Source: an uncultured Bacteroidota bacterium | GTDB lineage: Bacteria > Bacteroidota > Bacteroidia > Flavobacteriales > Flavobacteriaceae | Reading direction: 5' to 3' | Assembly (NCBI GenBank): GCA_913041125.1 | Contig: CAJWHM010000016.1 | Location: forward strand, 1 to 43,273 | DNA: 43,273 bases | Part shown: in pieces, positions 19,940-28,198 of the stretch | Layout of the letters: every line of letters begins with the position of its first letter | Numbering within the stretch: position 1 is the first letter of the stretch | The notes under the pieces: generated by a model | What the model saw: only the letters and a program-made list of their open reading frames with translations | Told to the model about the DNA's origin: nothing | The model's database searches: none | Program-made: the position numbers and the translations under genes

Positions 19940-20806
19940 ATGAGATTTCATTTTTTTTCAACCTTCTTGTTTTTAATGTTTACTGGGGGATTGCTTCAAG
20001 GTCAAATTGTAACAGTAAAAATTGAGGACTTTGTTAATCAGCATAATGGCTTTGAAGAAAATGAAGAAGGTGAAATCAACCCTATAAATTTAAAAGAGAT
20101 AAATAAAAGAATTAGGTTTTTCATTGAAGAAAAGTACCCTAAAATAGTTGAGTTTACTAGGAATATAATTTGGGATTCTTATGGTACATTCTTAAGCCCA
20201 TCTGATCGTTACCATAGTCATACATTTATTGTTCAAGTCAAAGTAGCTAATATTGATAGATTAAAATATTTAGAAGTTCAATATGATCCATATGAGAAAA
20301 AAGTTACGGGAGATTTTAAATGGATACCTGAGGACGAAGAATTTTATTTACTAAATGAGCAGATTGAAAACCAAAAATTATTACCTAATTTAAAAGAGTT
20401 AGAAATTTCTAATCAAGAAAAAATAGCAAGCTTATCAGATTTTATAGAAGAGCATCAAGGATTTATTGATGAAAGAGACAGATTAGGATTAACCGAAAAT
20501 GAAATTATTCCAATAAATGTGGCGAAGATTAATAAATTAATTCGTGCATTTAATGAGTCGAACTATCCTAATGTTGAGTTCACCCGAAACGTAATTTGGG
20601 ATTCGTATACAACATTTTTAAGTCCATTTGATAAATATAATTTTCATGTATTTATAGCCCAAGTTAAAGTTGAAAATATAAAACGATTAAAATACTTGGA
20701 AGTATTTTATAATCCAGCAACTGAAAAAGTAACAACTGATTTTAAGTGGATAGCTGAAGATGAGGAGTTTTTTAGAGTACCTAAATCTGATGAACCAGAA
20801 TCTTAA
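19940..20806 (+). CDS. Secreted protein with two tandem copies of an unrecognised ~115-residue domain
   Basis: A 288-residue exported protein (signal peptide MRFHFFSTFLFLMFTGGLLQ, cleavage near GQ). The mature part is a tandem duplication: residues about 27-137 and 164-279 align closely. Both copies carry NPIN or PIN, then NxxIWDSYxTFLSP, then a charged YH or YNFH segment, a strand QVKV, YLEVxYxP, and finally TxDFKWIxEDEEF. The domain looks alpha+beta, with an initial helix (LKEINKRIRFFIEE) followed by strands. I do not recognise a named family. The protein at 25639-26502 is a more diverged paralogue with the same two-domain layout. A DUF4468-like protein and two lipoprotein hydrolases follow on the same strand. 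Function unknown; periplasmic or surface location inferred. Confidence 0.8.
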   Translation: MRFHFFSTFLFLMFTGGLLQGQIVTVKIEDFVNQHNGFEENEEGEINPINLKEINKRIRFFIEEKYPKIVEFTRNIIWDSYGTFLSPSDRYHSHTFIVQVKVANIDRLKYLEVQYDPYEKKVTGDFKWIPEDEEFYLLNEQIENQKLLPNLKELEISNQEKIASLSDFIEEHQGFIDERDRLGLTENEIIPINVAKINKLIRAFNESNYPNVEFTRNVIWDSYTTFLSPFDKYNFHVFIAQVKVENIKRLKYLEVFYNPATEKVTTDFKWIAEDEEFFRVPKSDEPES

Positions 20807-20858
20807 ATTGTAAAAATCTTTTAAACCAACACTAAAATTTATTTCATAATTGCATGAT

Positions 20859-21506
20859 ATGAGAAAACTAGTCATTGTTATATTTTACCTACTTATTAGA
20901 TATCCTTTGTATTCACAAACAATTATGGAAAATAAAATCTATCAGATATACAATGTACCTAACCTCTCTTCAGAAGAAATATTTACCGAGATTCATTTCG
21001 CACTTTCGTTACTTTATCAAGACTCAGAAGATGTAATAAAATATATAAATGGGAATACTAAGAAAATAGTTGTAAAAGCACAAGCGTTAGTTCCAGTACT
21101 AGACGCTTATAAATTAATGAACCCTAACGAGACTGTATTATCTGATTATATAGACTACTCACACAATTATACTCTTATTATTGAAGTAAAAGATGAGAAA
21201 TATCGTGTAGAACTAATATATCAAAATGGAAAATATACAGATTCTAGCCTAACTGAATATAAACTGCCTTTTTCAGCTAGAATGGACTTTACTGCTGAAG
21301 ATATTCAAGAAATTCTTCAAAAAGCCAGAATAGAGATGAGCCAAGATATTTATTTAATGACAAGTAGAAGAAAAAAAGAGATTTATATCCAATCTCAACC
21401 AAAAGTAGTAAAGGAATACCAACAGACTTTAATTGATTATGCAACTATATTTTTTCAATCACTTTATAAACAAATATATGACGACATTAATCAAAAAGAA
21501 TGGTAA
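20859..21506 (+). CDS. Exported DUF4468-like protein
   Basis: A 215-residue protein when read from the ATG at 20859. The frame also allows a TTG three codons earlier (20850), which I reject because it adds only Met-His-Asp before the signal peptide. The N-terminus (RKLVIVIFYLLIRYPLYSQ) is a signal peptide. The mature part has the layout of DUF4468 proteins, which have a TBP-like fold: NLSSEEIFTEIHFALS, KKIVVKAQALVPV, then YTLIIEVKDEKYRVEL. A C-terminal helical tail follows. The assignment rests on pattern, not on a search. It lies 52 nt after the duplicated-domain protein and 42 nt before the amidohydrolase, so an operon is likely. Confidence 0.65.
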   Translation: MRKLVIVIFYLLIRYPLYSQTIMENKIYQIYNVPNLSSEEIFTEIHFALSLLYQDSEDVIKYINGNTKKIVVKAQALVPVLDAYKLMNPNETVLSDYIDYSHNYTLIIEVKDEKYRVELIYQNGKYTDSSLTEYKLPFSARMDFTAEDIQEILQKARIEMSQDIYLMTSRRKKEIYIQSQPKVVKEYQQTLIDYATIFFQSLYKQIYDDINQKEW

Positions 21507-21548
21507 TAAAGACTTGGTTATTGTACATAAAACAATAAATTTTAAATA

Positions 21549-23123
21549 ATGAAAAAAATATTATGTCTTTTTATCATTTTGGTTTCTATAATCAATTGTA
21601 AAAATTCCACAACTTATGATGTAATTATTTTAAATGGTGTAGTATATGATGGAAGTTTAGACGAACCTGCTCTTGTAGATATTGGTATCTATCAAGACGA
21701 GATAGTAGCCATTGGAAGTTTATCAAATAAAAAAGCGAAGAGAATAATTGATGCAACAGGTCTATTTGTAGCTCCAGGATTTATTGATTTGCATGCTCAT
21801 TTAGATCCTATTTTTACTCACTCAGATTGTGAAAGTCACTTACGTCAAGGAGTTACAACAAGTTTAGGAGGGCCCGATGGAGGGGGACCTGTTCCTTTTG
21901 GAATTTATTTAGACAGCTTAGATCGTAAAGGAGTTGGGATGAATGTTGGTTTTCTTGCAGGTCATAATTCTATTAGGAAAAAAGTTATGAATATGGAGAA
22001 CAGGGATCCAACACCTACTGAATTAAATCAAATGAAACTATTAGTTTCAGACGCAATGGATAAAGGAGCTTTTGGCATCTCAACTGGATTAAAATATTTA
22101 CCAGGTAGTTTTTCTAAAGTTGATGAAATCATTGAGCTTTCAAAAAAAGCTTCTGAAAAAGGAGGTATTTATACATCTCATTTAAGAGATGAAGGATTAG
22201 AAGTATTAAAAGCAGTTAAAGAAGCTATATTGATTTCAGAGAAAGCATCCATACCTGTAATACTTACACATCATAAGGTTATTGGGAAACCTATGTGGGG
22301 TAAAAGTAATCAAACGCTCGAATTAGTAGATAAAGCGAGGGAAAAAGGATTAGACATACGTCTTGATCAGTATCCATACAATGCAAGTTATACTGGAATT
22401 TCAGTACTCATACCCGCATGGGCAAGGGCTGGAGGAGATAATGCATTTAATGAAAGATTAAAGGACAGAAAATTAAGGGATAGTATAAAAAAAGGAATAA
22501 TATTTAATATTTTAAATGATAGAGGAGGAGACGACTTAGACAGAGTTCAATTTGCAAAAGTTAAATGGATGCCAGATTTAGAAGGTAAAACTTTAAAATT
22601 TTGGTGTAAAACAAAAGGGCTGTCTCCTTCGTTAGAAAATGGAGCTGAATTAGTTATAGAAGCACAAGTAAATGGTGGTGCAAGCTGTATTTTTCACGCT
22701 ATGGATGAAAATGATGTAATTAATATAATGAGACATCCCCAAACTATGATAGCTTCAGACGGCAGACTTGTTAAACTAGGAGATGGACATCCTCACCCAA
22801 GATGGTATGGAACATTTCCAAGAGTACTAGGTCGTTATGTAAGAGAAAAAAAGGTATTAAGTATGGAAGAAGCAATTCATAAGATGACTTTTTTACCTGC
22901 TAAAGCAATGGGATTGAAAGATAGAGGATTAATTAAAATCGGTAATAAAGCAGATATAACATTATTTAATCCTAATACAATAATTGATAACGCTACATTC
23001 ACCAACCCTCATCAATTTTCAGATGGGATTGAATATGTATTTGTTAATGGAAAATTGGCAGTTGACCAAACAGAATTCAAACCTATTAAATCTGGTCTTG
23101 TTTTAAGAAAAAATAAAAGTTAA
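21549..23123 (+). CDS. D-aminoacylase / N-acyl-D-amino-acid deacylase-type amidohydrolase lipoprotein
   Basis: A 524-residue metal-dependent amidohydrolase, probably anchored in the periplasm (signal peptide ending LVSIINC, Cys17). The composite beta-domain start (YDVIILNGVVYDG) leads to the metal motif FIDLHAHLD (His82, His84). Further His residues (SHLRDEG, LTHHKVIG, IFHAMDE) and a Lys in the LKYLPG region follow. ASDGRLVKLGDGHPHPR is typical of the D-aminoacylase/dihydroorotase-like branch, and GNKADITLFNP closes the C-terminal beta-domain. Family members remove acyl groups from N-acyl-D-amino acids. The exact substrate is not certain; peptidoglycan-derived or D-amino-acid compounds are plausible. 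The next gene, another lipoprotein hydrolase, begins 11 nt downstream. Confidence 0.88.
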   Translation: MKKILCLFIILVSIINCKNSTTYDVIILNGVVYDGSLDEPALVDIGIYQDEIVAIGSLSNKKAKRIIDATGLFVAPGFIDLHAHLDPIFTHSDCESHLRQGVTTSLGGPDGGGPVPFGIYLDSLDRKGVGMNVGFLAGHNSIRKKVMNMENRDPTPTELNQMKLLVSDAMDKGAFGISTGLKYLPGSFSKVDEIIELSKKASEKGGIYTSHLRDEGLEVLKAVKEAILISEKASIPVILTHHKVIGKPMWGKSNQTLELVDKAREKGLDIRLDQYPYNASYTGISVLIPAWARAGGDNAFNERLKDRKLRDSIKKGIIFNILNDRGGDDLDRVQFAKVKWMPDLEGKTLKFWCKTKGLSPSLENGAELVIEAQVNGGASCIFHAMDENDVINIMRHPQTMIASDGRLVKLGDGHPHPRWYGTFPRVLGRYVREKKVLSMEEAIHKMTFLPAKAMGLKDRGLIKIGNKADITLFNPNTIIDNATFTNPHQFSDGIEYVFVNGKLAVDQTEFKPIKSGLVLRKNKS

Positions 23124-23134
23124 TCTAAATTATT

Positions 23135-24073
23135 TTGAATCGAATTTTAAAAATTTGTTCTGCTTTTCTTTTAATTGGATGTGAAATCGCATACAATATT
23201 GATGAACAGAGAATTAATAATATTGAATCAGAATTGGGGGGAATAAATACAGAAAATCCTTTTCAAGGTGAATTCACGTTTTTTAAAAATATTCCATATG
23301 GTTTAAACGAAAGAAATCGATTAGATATTCTTTTACCAAATCAAAATAAGTTAGATGGTGTTGTAATTTTTTTTCATGGTGGAGCTTTTCTTTTTGGTAC
23401 TAAAGAAGATTTATATGAAGGAGAACAACAAAAAATTATTTCATCTATACTTAATGAAAATATTGCAGTTGTGAATGCTGAATATAGATTTATTTCGGAT
23501 GAAAATTCAAATGGAGTAATTTCATCATTAGAAGATGGAGCTGCTGTAATTGATTTAATAAAACAAAAATCTCCTTTTTTAGATATCCCACCTGGGAAAA
23601 TAATTTTAGCTGGAATTTCTGCAGGAGCTGGAATAGCTCAATGGAATGGTTTTAGGGAGGAAAGTAATTCACAGGTAAAAGGTATTTTAGCGACAATCGC
23701 TCAAAGCACCTATGATCTTTATCAGTGGGAGGAATTATTTCCTGATTTTTCTTTAGATAGTCTTCGAAGAAAAGATAACGAATTAGATGATCTTTATAAT
23801 AAATTTTATGGACGAGAATCCACTTTTGAAAATGACGAAATTCTAGATTATCGAAATTTCATGGATGCAAATGACCCAGCTTTGTATATATATAATCCAG
23901 TTTATGAAGACAAGATTATTACATCAGAAAACACAATTGATTTTAATATATTATTTCATAGTTATAAACATGCAAATTTTCTTAGGAAAAAAGCGATTAG
24001 TGTTGGATTGGAATATTCCGGTTCTTATCAGGAATCACCAATTGATTTTATCAAAAGAAAAATAAAAGAATAG
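23135..24073 (+). CDS. Alpha/beta-hydrolase (carboxylesterase-like) lipoprotein, TTG start
   Basis: A 312-residue esterase/lipase-like protein. The oxyanion motif HGGAF (residues 81-85), nucleophile elbow GISAG (Ser162) and candidate catalytic His residues (HSYKH, His275 and His279) identify a BD-FAE/HSL-like hydrolase. The lipobox FLLIGC (Cys16) supports the TTG at 23135 as start: the signal peptide begins directly there and no ATG is available. It follows the amidohydrolase after 11 nt, which suggests both act on the same extracellular material, for example an acyl or ester-bearing compound. The acid residue of the triad is not assigned with confidence. Confidence 0.85.
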   Translation: MNRILKICSAFLLIGCEIAYNIDEQRINNIESELGGINTENPFQGEFTFFKNIPYGLNERNRLDILLPNQNKLDGVVIFFHGGAFLFGTKEDLYEGEQQKIISSILNENIAVVNAEYRFISDENSNGVISSLEDGAAVIDLIKQKSPFLDIPPGKIILAGISAGAGIAQWNGFREESNSQVKGILATIAQSTYDLYQWEELFPDFSLDSLRRKDNELDDLYNKFYGRESTFENDEILDYRNFMDANDPALYIYNPVYEDKIITSENTIDFNILFHSYKHANFLRKKAISVGLEYSGSYQESPIDFIKRKIKE

Positions 24074-24115
24074 CTTAATTCTTTTTAAAGGACTCTCTAA
24101 TAAATAATTTTTTTA

Positions 24116-24535
24116 CTAACTAGTAATTTCAACTTTATTATTTAGAACAAGATAGATAGCAACCAGAGGTAATACAGCTAAGACAATATGGAAATAAGAG
24201 GCAAAATCAGGCACATCAGATATCTTAACTATAAATACACCAAATAAGTTAATTATTGTTAGACTGACATAAATTTTAATAGCTGCAGATTTGGCTAACT
24301 TACTTCCATCATAAGGTAATTTGTTTGGGATTGCCAATGAAGACTGAATGAGCCAAAGTGCGGCTGTTGCAATATGAATAGCTGCTTTATTTTCAACATA
24401 AAACCCTATCTCTGAAAACACCACTATTAATCCATAAATAAAATATCCTAAGTTGAAAAAGACTCGATTTTTTTTAAATACTCCATAAAGAGTAATTAGA
24501 ATACAAATAGAAGCAATAATAATTTGAGGTAACAT
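24116..24535 (-). CDS. Small four-helix membrane protein
   Basis: A 139-residue integral membrane protein with about four hydrophobic helices (residues 1-18, 22-45, 50-66 and 82-130, the last stretch long enough for two). No charged catalytic motif is visible and I do not recognise a family with confidence. It is separated by 111 nt from the next minus-strand gene upstream. It ends 42 nt from the end of the esterase gene on the other strand, and no clear terminator lies between them. Confidence 0.7.
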   Translation of the reverse strand: MLPQIIIASICILITLYGVFKKNRVFFNLGYFIYGLIVVFSEIGFYVENKAAIHIATAALWLIQSSLAIPNKLPYDGSKLAKSAAIKIYVSLTIINLFGVFIVKISDVPDFASYFHIVLAVLPLVAIYLVLNNKVEITS

Positions 24536-24646
24536 ACTTTTGGTTTCTTAATTATTTAGATATTAAATTAATGATTTCTTTATTTATTTACAAAGAAATT
24601 AAATGTCTTAATTAGGTAAAATTTAATTTTGATAATATTCAAGACT

Positions 24647-24922
24647 TTAGCTTCCTGCTATTGGAGAGTTAAAAATACCTACTGCCAACTCAGCCCATAA
24701 CAACAAAAAAATTAATAGAATCAAACTGATAAAAACTACCTTCTTTGATTTACTTTTCATTTTTTTAATCACTCTCTGGGTCCAATATCCAGAAAAAATC
24801 AATAATATTCCCATGATTATAAAATCCATGATATTCCAATTTACTTGGTCAGAAATTTGATTTGCTACCAAGGGAACTAATAGAGGATTTAATGCATGTA
24901 ATATAAAAGCTGGATTTCTCAA
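24647..24922 (-). CDS. Small membrane protein of a conserved Bacteroidota type (AELAVG motif)
   Basis: A 91-residue protein with two or three helices (about 8-20, 29-46 and 63-82) ending in LLWAELAVGIFNSPIAGS. I recognise this C-terminal pattern, together with VNWNIMDFIIMGILL, from short uncharacterised membrane proteins common in Bacteroidota; its function is unknown. The only available start is TTG (24920-24922), directly after a run of T, and an in-frame stop lies a few codons upstream. The N-terminus is therefore either this TTG or slightly altered by a change in the T-run. It lies 29 nt downstream of the arsenate-reductase-like gene. Confidence 0.65.
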   Translation of the reverse strand: MRNPAFILHALNPLLVPLVANQISDQVNWNIMDFIIMGILLIFSGYWTQRVIKKMKSKSKKVVFISLILLIFLLLWAELAVGIFNSPIAGS

Positions 24923-24951
24923 AAAAAGGTATTATTTTAATAATTATTCAA

Positions 24952-25578
24952 TTAGTGAATCTTAATTTTTTTGCTAACCTCACTGAACACATAAAATATT
25001 TCAGTGGCTATTTTATATGAACACTCCTCATATTTTTTTATTTCAAGTGCTGTATTATCAAATTCTTTTGGGTCATCGTATTTAAGTGATATACGTTTTT
25101 CAGCACCTGGGATATATGGACAATTTTTGTCAGCATTTGAACAAGTCATTACCGCTATAAAGGTCCTATCATTATTAATTGATTTTTTGAATAATTTAGA
25201 AAATAATTTAATTGTTTTATTAGCACTTATAGCAACTAAGTATTCAGGATTTTTATTTTTATCATTTCCTGTAACAAGAAAACCATTATTTATTATTGAT
25301 TTAATTACACGTTTATTACATTCAGTTATTTCTGTACCCCCTGAATAACAGTTAACAGGAATATTGTAATATTGAGAAGCTGTGCTTGACCAGATTTGGC
25401 AAAATTGACTTCTTCTAGAATTATGAGTACAAATAAAATTCAAATTTACTTGTTTATTATTCTCAATTTTTCCAATAATATATTTAATTAAAATTTCTAA
25501 TATTTCTTTACGGGAATTTGCAATTTCTTTTTTTAAAAATACTTTGATTGTCTTTTCTATATTTGGTAAAACTCGCAA
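24952..25578 (-). CDS. Low-molecular-weight phosphatase fold arsenate reductase homologue (thioredoxin type)
   Basis: A 208-residue cytoplasmic protein of the LMW tyrosine phosphatase/ArsC family. The P-loop CTHNSRR (Cys50, Arg56) is the CX5R active site. TCSNADKNCP gives a CX6C pair (Cys146, Cys153) spaced like Cys82/Cys89 of the thioredoxin-coupled ArsC of Staphylococcus, so all three redox cysteines are present. SLKYDDPKEFDN and the C-terminal helix also fit. The long N-terminal helical segment is usual for the Bacteroidota branch, often annotated as protein-tyrosine-phosphatase. The start is TTG at 25578. No arsR, acr3 or other arsenic gene lies nearby, so the physiological substrate is uncertain. 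Confidence 0.85.
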   Translation of the reverse strand: MRVLPNIEKTIKVFLKKEIANSRKEILEILIKYIIGKIENNKQVNLNFICTHNSRRSQFCQIWSSTASQYYNIPVNCYSGGTEITECNKRVIKSIINNGFLVTGNDKNKNPEYLVAISANKTIKLFSKLFKKSINNDRTFIAVMTCSNADKNCPYIPGAEKRISLKYDDPKEFDNTALEIKKYEECSYKIATEIFYVFSEVSKKIKIH

Positions 25579-25638
25579 AGCTTTTTAACAACAATTAGAT
25601 TAAAATATTTTTTATTTCCGATAATTTCATTTTCCTTT

Positions 25639-26502
25639 TTATTGCAAATCATCTTGAACAGGTCTATAGAATGTATCTCTTTCATTACTCCATAAAAAAT
25701 CAGAATTTACAACTTCACTTTTTGGGTTGTAAAATACTTCTATGAAGTATGGAATGGATTTTCCTGCTAGTTTAACCTGAACAACAAATGTATAATAGTG
25801 GTACTTATCATAAGCACTAATAAAAGTATGATAAGAATCAAAAACTATATTCATAACAAATTCTACATTACTGTAATTTTTTTTCAAATATTCTGAAATT
25901 AAGCTGTTTATTTTACTCAAATCATCCTGCTTTGCTTTATTAAAGTATATGAAATTGTCATTAATTCCATTTAAAAGCTGTTTATATTCATTTAAAATAT
26001 CTTCTGCGCTTGGTTTTTCAGATTGATTTTCAATTTTTAAATTTGATAGACTGGGAAGATATGATCTTCTTTCTTTCTCTTGATCACTTAGCCTGAAATT
26101 CCTTTTATCCCTATCCCATATATAATTTGTATTGATGTCTCCTGTTGATGGAAAATAATCTACCTCTATGTATCTATGTTCAATATTTTGATTATTATTC
26201 CTTATACTTACCCTTACTGTAAAGGTCATATTATGGGACTTTAAAATGGGGTTCGTTGTAGTTTCATATGATTGCCAAATTATATTTTTACTATCTTCAA
26301 TCACACCATCAAAAGTTTCTAGAATAAAAAATTCAATTCGATCATTTAAATTTCTGTCTAGTTGAGGAATAATAATCCCCATTTCATTTTTTTTCAGTCT
26401 ATCTGTATTGAAAATAAAGTTTTCAATTTTGATAAACTCACCTTCTTGTGAGAATAAATTGAAAAGTGAAAGTAAATAAAAAACTGGGAGTAATAGACGC
26501 AT
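25639..26502 (-). CDS. Secreted paralogue of the 19940 two-domain protein
   Basis: A 287-residue exported protein (signal peptide MRLLLPVFYLLSLFNLFSQ) built of two copies of the same unrecognised domain as the protein at 19940, at residues about 25-137 and 167-280. Shared positions include NIIWQSYET and NIVFDSYHTF (against NIIWDSYGTF), YIEVDYFP and FIEVFYNP (against YLEVQYDP), and the closing NYIW.RD or DFLW..ERDTF. The second copy is closer to the 19940 copies than the first. A TAACTTTG box at 26542-26549 lies about 40 nt upstream. Function unknown. Confidence 0.78.
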   Translation of the reverse strand: MRLLLPVFYLLSLFNLFSQEGEFIKIENFIFNTDRLKKNEMGIIIPQLDRNLNDRIEFFILETFDGVIEDSKNIIWQSYETTTNPILKSHNMTFTVRVSIRNNNQNIEHRYIEVDYFPSTGDINTNYIWDRDKRNFRLSDQEKERRSYLPSLSNLKIENQSEKPSAEDILNEYKQLLNGINDNFIYFNKAKQDDLSKINSLISEYLKKNYSNVEFVMNIVFDSYHTFISAYDKYHYYTFVVQVKLAGKSIPYFIEVFYNPKSEVVNSDFLWSNERDTFYRPVQDDLQ

Positions 26503-26541
26503 TAATATGATTTAATAATTATCAATATTACAATAAAATTA

Positions 26542-26549
26542 CAAAGTTA
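26542..26549 (-). promoter_or_regulatory. Bacteroidota-type -7 promoter box (TAACTTTG)
   Basis: The minus strand reads TAACTTTG, a perfect TAnnTTTG match, before the paralogue gene starting at 26502. The leader that follows contains ATATTGATAATTATTAA, identical over 17 nt to the leader of the SnoaL-like lipoprotein gene at 42585. Confidence 0.5.
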
Positions 26550-26653
26550 TAACCCTTAATAATCAATGAATTAAGGAATTTAAAATATATGCAGTAGAAA
26601 AGCAGTAGGTAAAAAGGATATTTTATAACTCATATTTGAAAAGTTTAAAATAT

Positions 26654-28195
26654 TTAATGAAATGAAATGTGAATTAACAGAAGACTAAATGCCAAGATCC
26701 ATCCCCAAAATTTATTTATTTGATTTGCTGGAATAAACAAAGAAAATATTGGATTAAGTTTGTTTTTACTAAAAATAATACTAAGTGTCAGAGCTATAAT
26801 GATTACAAAAAAAGCTCGAATAAAGTAGTTCAAAGAGGGGAACAAAAATTGTATCCCCATGTTTAATGGTAAAGTGATTAAAAAAATAATTAGAATTTTA
26901 TTAGGATTTGGTTTAACTAAAATTACAGCACTACATATCAATACAACAATTCCGCAATTAATATAATAACGTAAATTATTAAGTGTGTGAGTAAATGCTG
27001 AATCAGGATTATCAAATTTTAAGTACAACAAAATCACACCCATCAAAAGAGCAGTTCCTAGGCTAAATATTATTGCTTTTCTTCCTGCTGCAATTTTCTG
27101 TTTATCGGAAGCATTTTTATTTATGATAGCTGAATATATATCTGTAGACCAAAGGGTAGCTATAGAATTAAAAGTTGAGTCAATAGTGCTCATAATTGAA
27201 GCAAATAATCCACATAAAATAATTCCCTTTAGACCATTTGGTAGATAAGTTTTAACTATATATGGGAAAGCTAAGTCAGGCTCAGATAAAGTATCTCCTA
27301 AAACACCGTACAGTGCAATTCCAGGGATTATTATTATTATAGCCATTAGATATTTTATAAGACCTCCTACCATTAAACCGGTTTGTGCATGACTAACAGT
27401 TTTAGCAGCTATTGCACGTTGCATTACTGTTTGATTTGCACACCAATAATTAATATTTAAAAAAAATAAACCAAATATATGGGTCCATGGAAGGGTGGGG
27501 TGGTTTTTTGGTAAGTGTAAGTGCATCCTATCTGGAGTTTTGATATAAAGTTGCTCCCATCCACCAAGCTTATCTATTGCTGTAAAGCAAACAATTATAC
27601 CTCCTAACAACAATATGCTAAATTGTATTAAATCAGTTTTAACTACAGCATTTAAACCTCCTAAATATGTATATATAGCTGAAAAAATTCCTAAAAAAAC
27701 AATCAATATTGAGATTCTAATTATACGATTTTGATGCAATATTGATAGCTGTTCAGCAAAAACTATATCAGCTGCATATGCTCCCCAAAAAAGTGCTGCT
27801 CCAAGTGTTATTGTTGAAAACAATCCAAGATTTGCAATAGAGTATAATAATGCAATTCTTTCTCCTAATTTTTTGGATATAAATTGAGTAATTGTTGTTA
27901 TTCTCTCTTTTAAAAATAAAGGGACAAATACAAAGGCACCTATAAGAATTCCTTGAACAGCGTTGATTTCTAAATTTGCTTGTGCCAATCCGAATAAATA
28001 GGCAGACCCCATCATTCCCAAAAATTGATAACCTTGAATATTAGTTGCTATTGTTGATAATGCAACCGAATACCAAGATAAATTTCTTGAACTTAAAAAA
28101 TATTCTTCTGCTGTACCATTTTTACTTACTCTTCCTCTTATAGCAACAAACAAAATAATTATGAAGTACAACAAGACTATACTAAAATCAATCAT
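26654..28195 (-). CDS. Sodium:solute symporter (SSS family)
   Basis: A 513-residue polytopic transporter of the SSS family (LeuT fold, Na+-coupled). It begins with the family's N-terminal helix (FSIVLLYFIIILFVAI). It has the conserved YFLSSRNLSWYSVALSTIATNIQG region of helix 1 and GLNAVVKTDLIQFSILLLGG, corresponding to the GG(L/M)xAVxxTDxxQ signature. IMSTIDSTFNS is the Na+-site helix containing the Ser-Thr cluster. About 12-13 helices can be counted. Its start lies 3 nt after the SsuD-like monooxygenase gene, so the two form an operon. The transporter probably imports the compound the enzyme oxidises, plausibly an organosulfur or related small molecule. Confidence 0.92.
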   Translation of the reverse strand: MIDFSIVLLYFIIILFVAIRGRVSKNGTAEEYFLSSRNLSWYSVALSTIATNIQGYQFLGMMGSAYLFGLAQANLEINAVQGILIGAFVFVPLFLKERITTITQFISKKLGERIALLYSIANLGLFSTITLGAALFWGAYAADIVFAEQLSILHQNRIIRISILIVFLGIFSAIYTYLGGLNAVVKTDLIQFSILLLGGIIVCFTAIDKLGGWEQLYIKTPDRMHLHLPKNHPTLPWTHIFGLFFLNINYWCANQTVMQRAIAAKTVSHAQTGLMVGGLIKYLMAIIIIIPGIALYGVLGDTLSEPDLAFPYIVKTYLPNGLKGIILCGLFASIMSTIDSTFNSIATLWSTDIYSAIINKNASDKQKIAAGRKAIIFSLGTALLMGVILLYLKFDNPDSAFTHTLNNLRYYINCGIVVLICSAVILVKPNPNKILIIFLITLPLNMGIQFLFPSLNYFIRAFFVIIIALTLSIIFSKNKLNPIFSLFIPANQINKFWGWILAFSLLLIHISFH

Positions 28196-28198
28196 TTT

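Noticed and set aside
20850-20858. TTG at 20850 as the start of the DUF4468-like gene
   Set aside because: It adds only three residues (Met-His-Asp) before a signal peptide that begins cleanly at the ATG at 20859.
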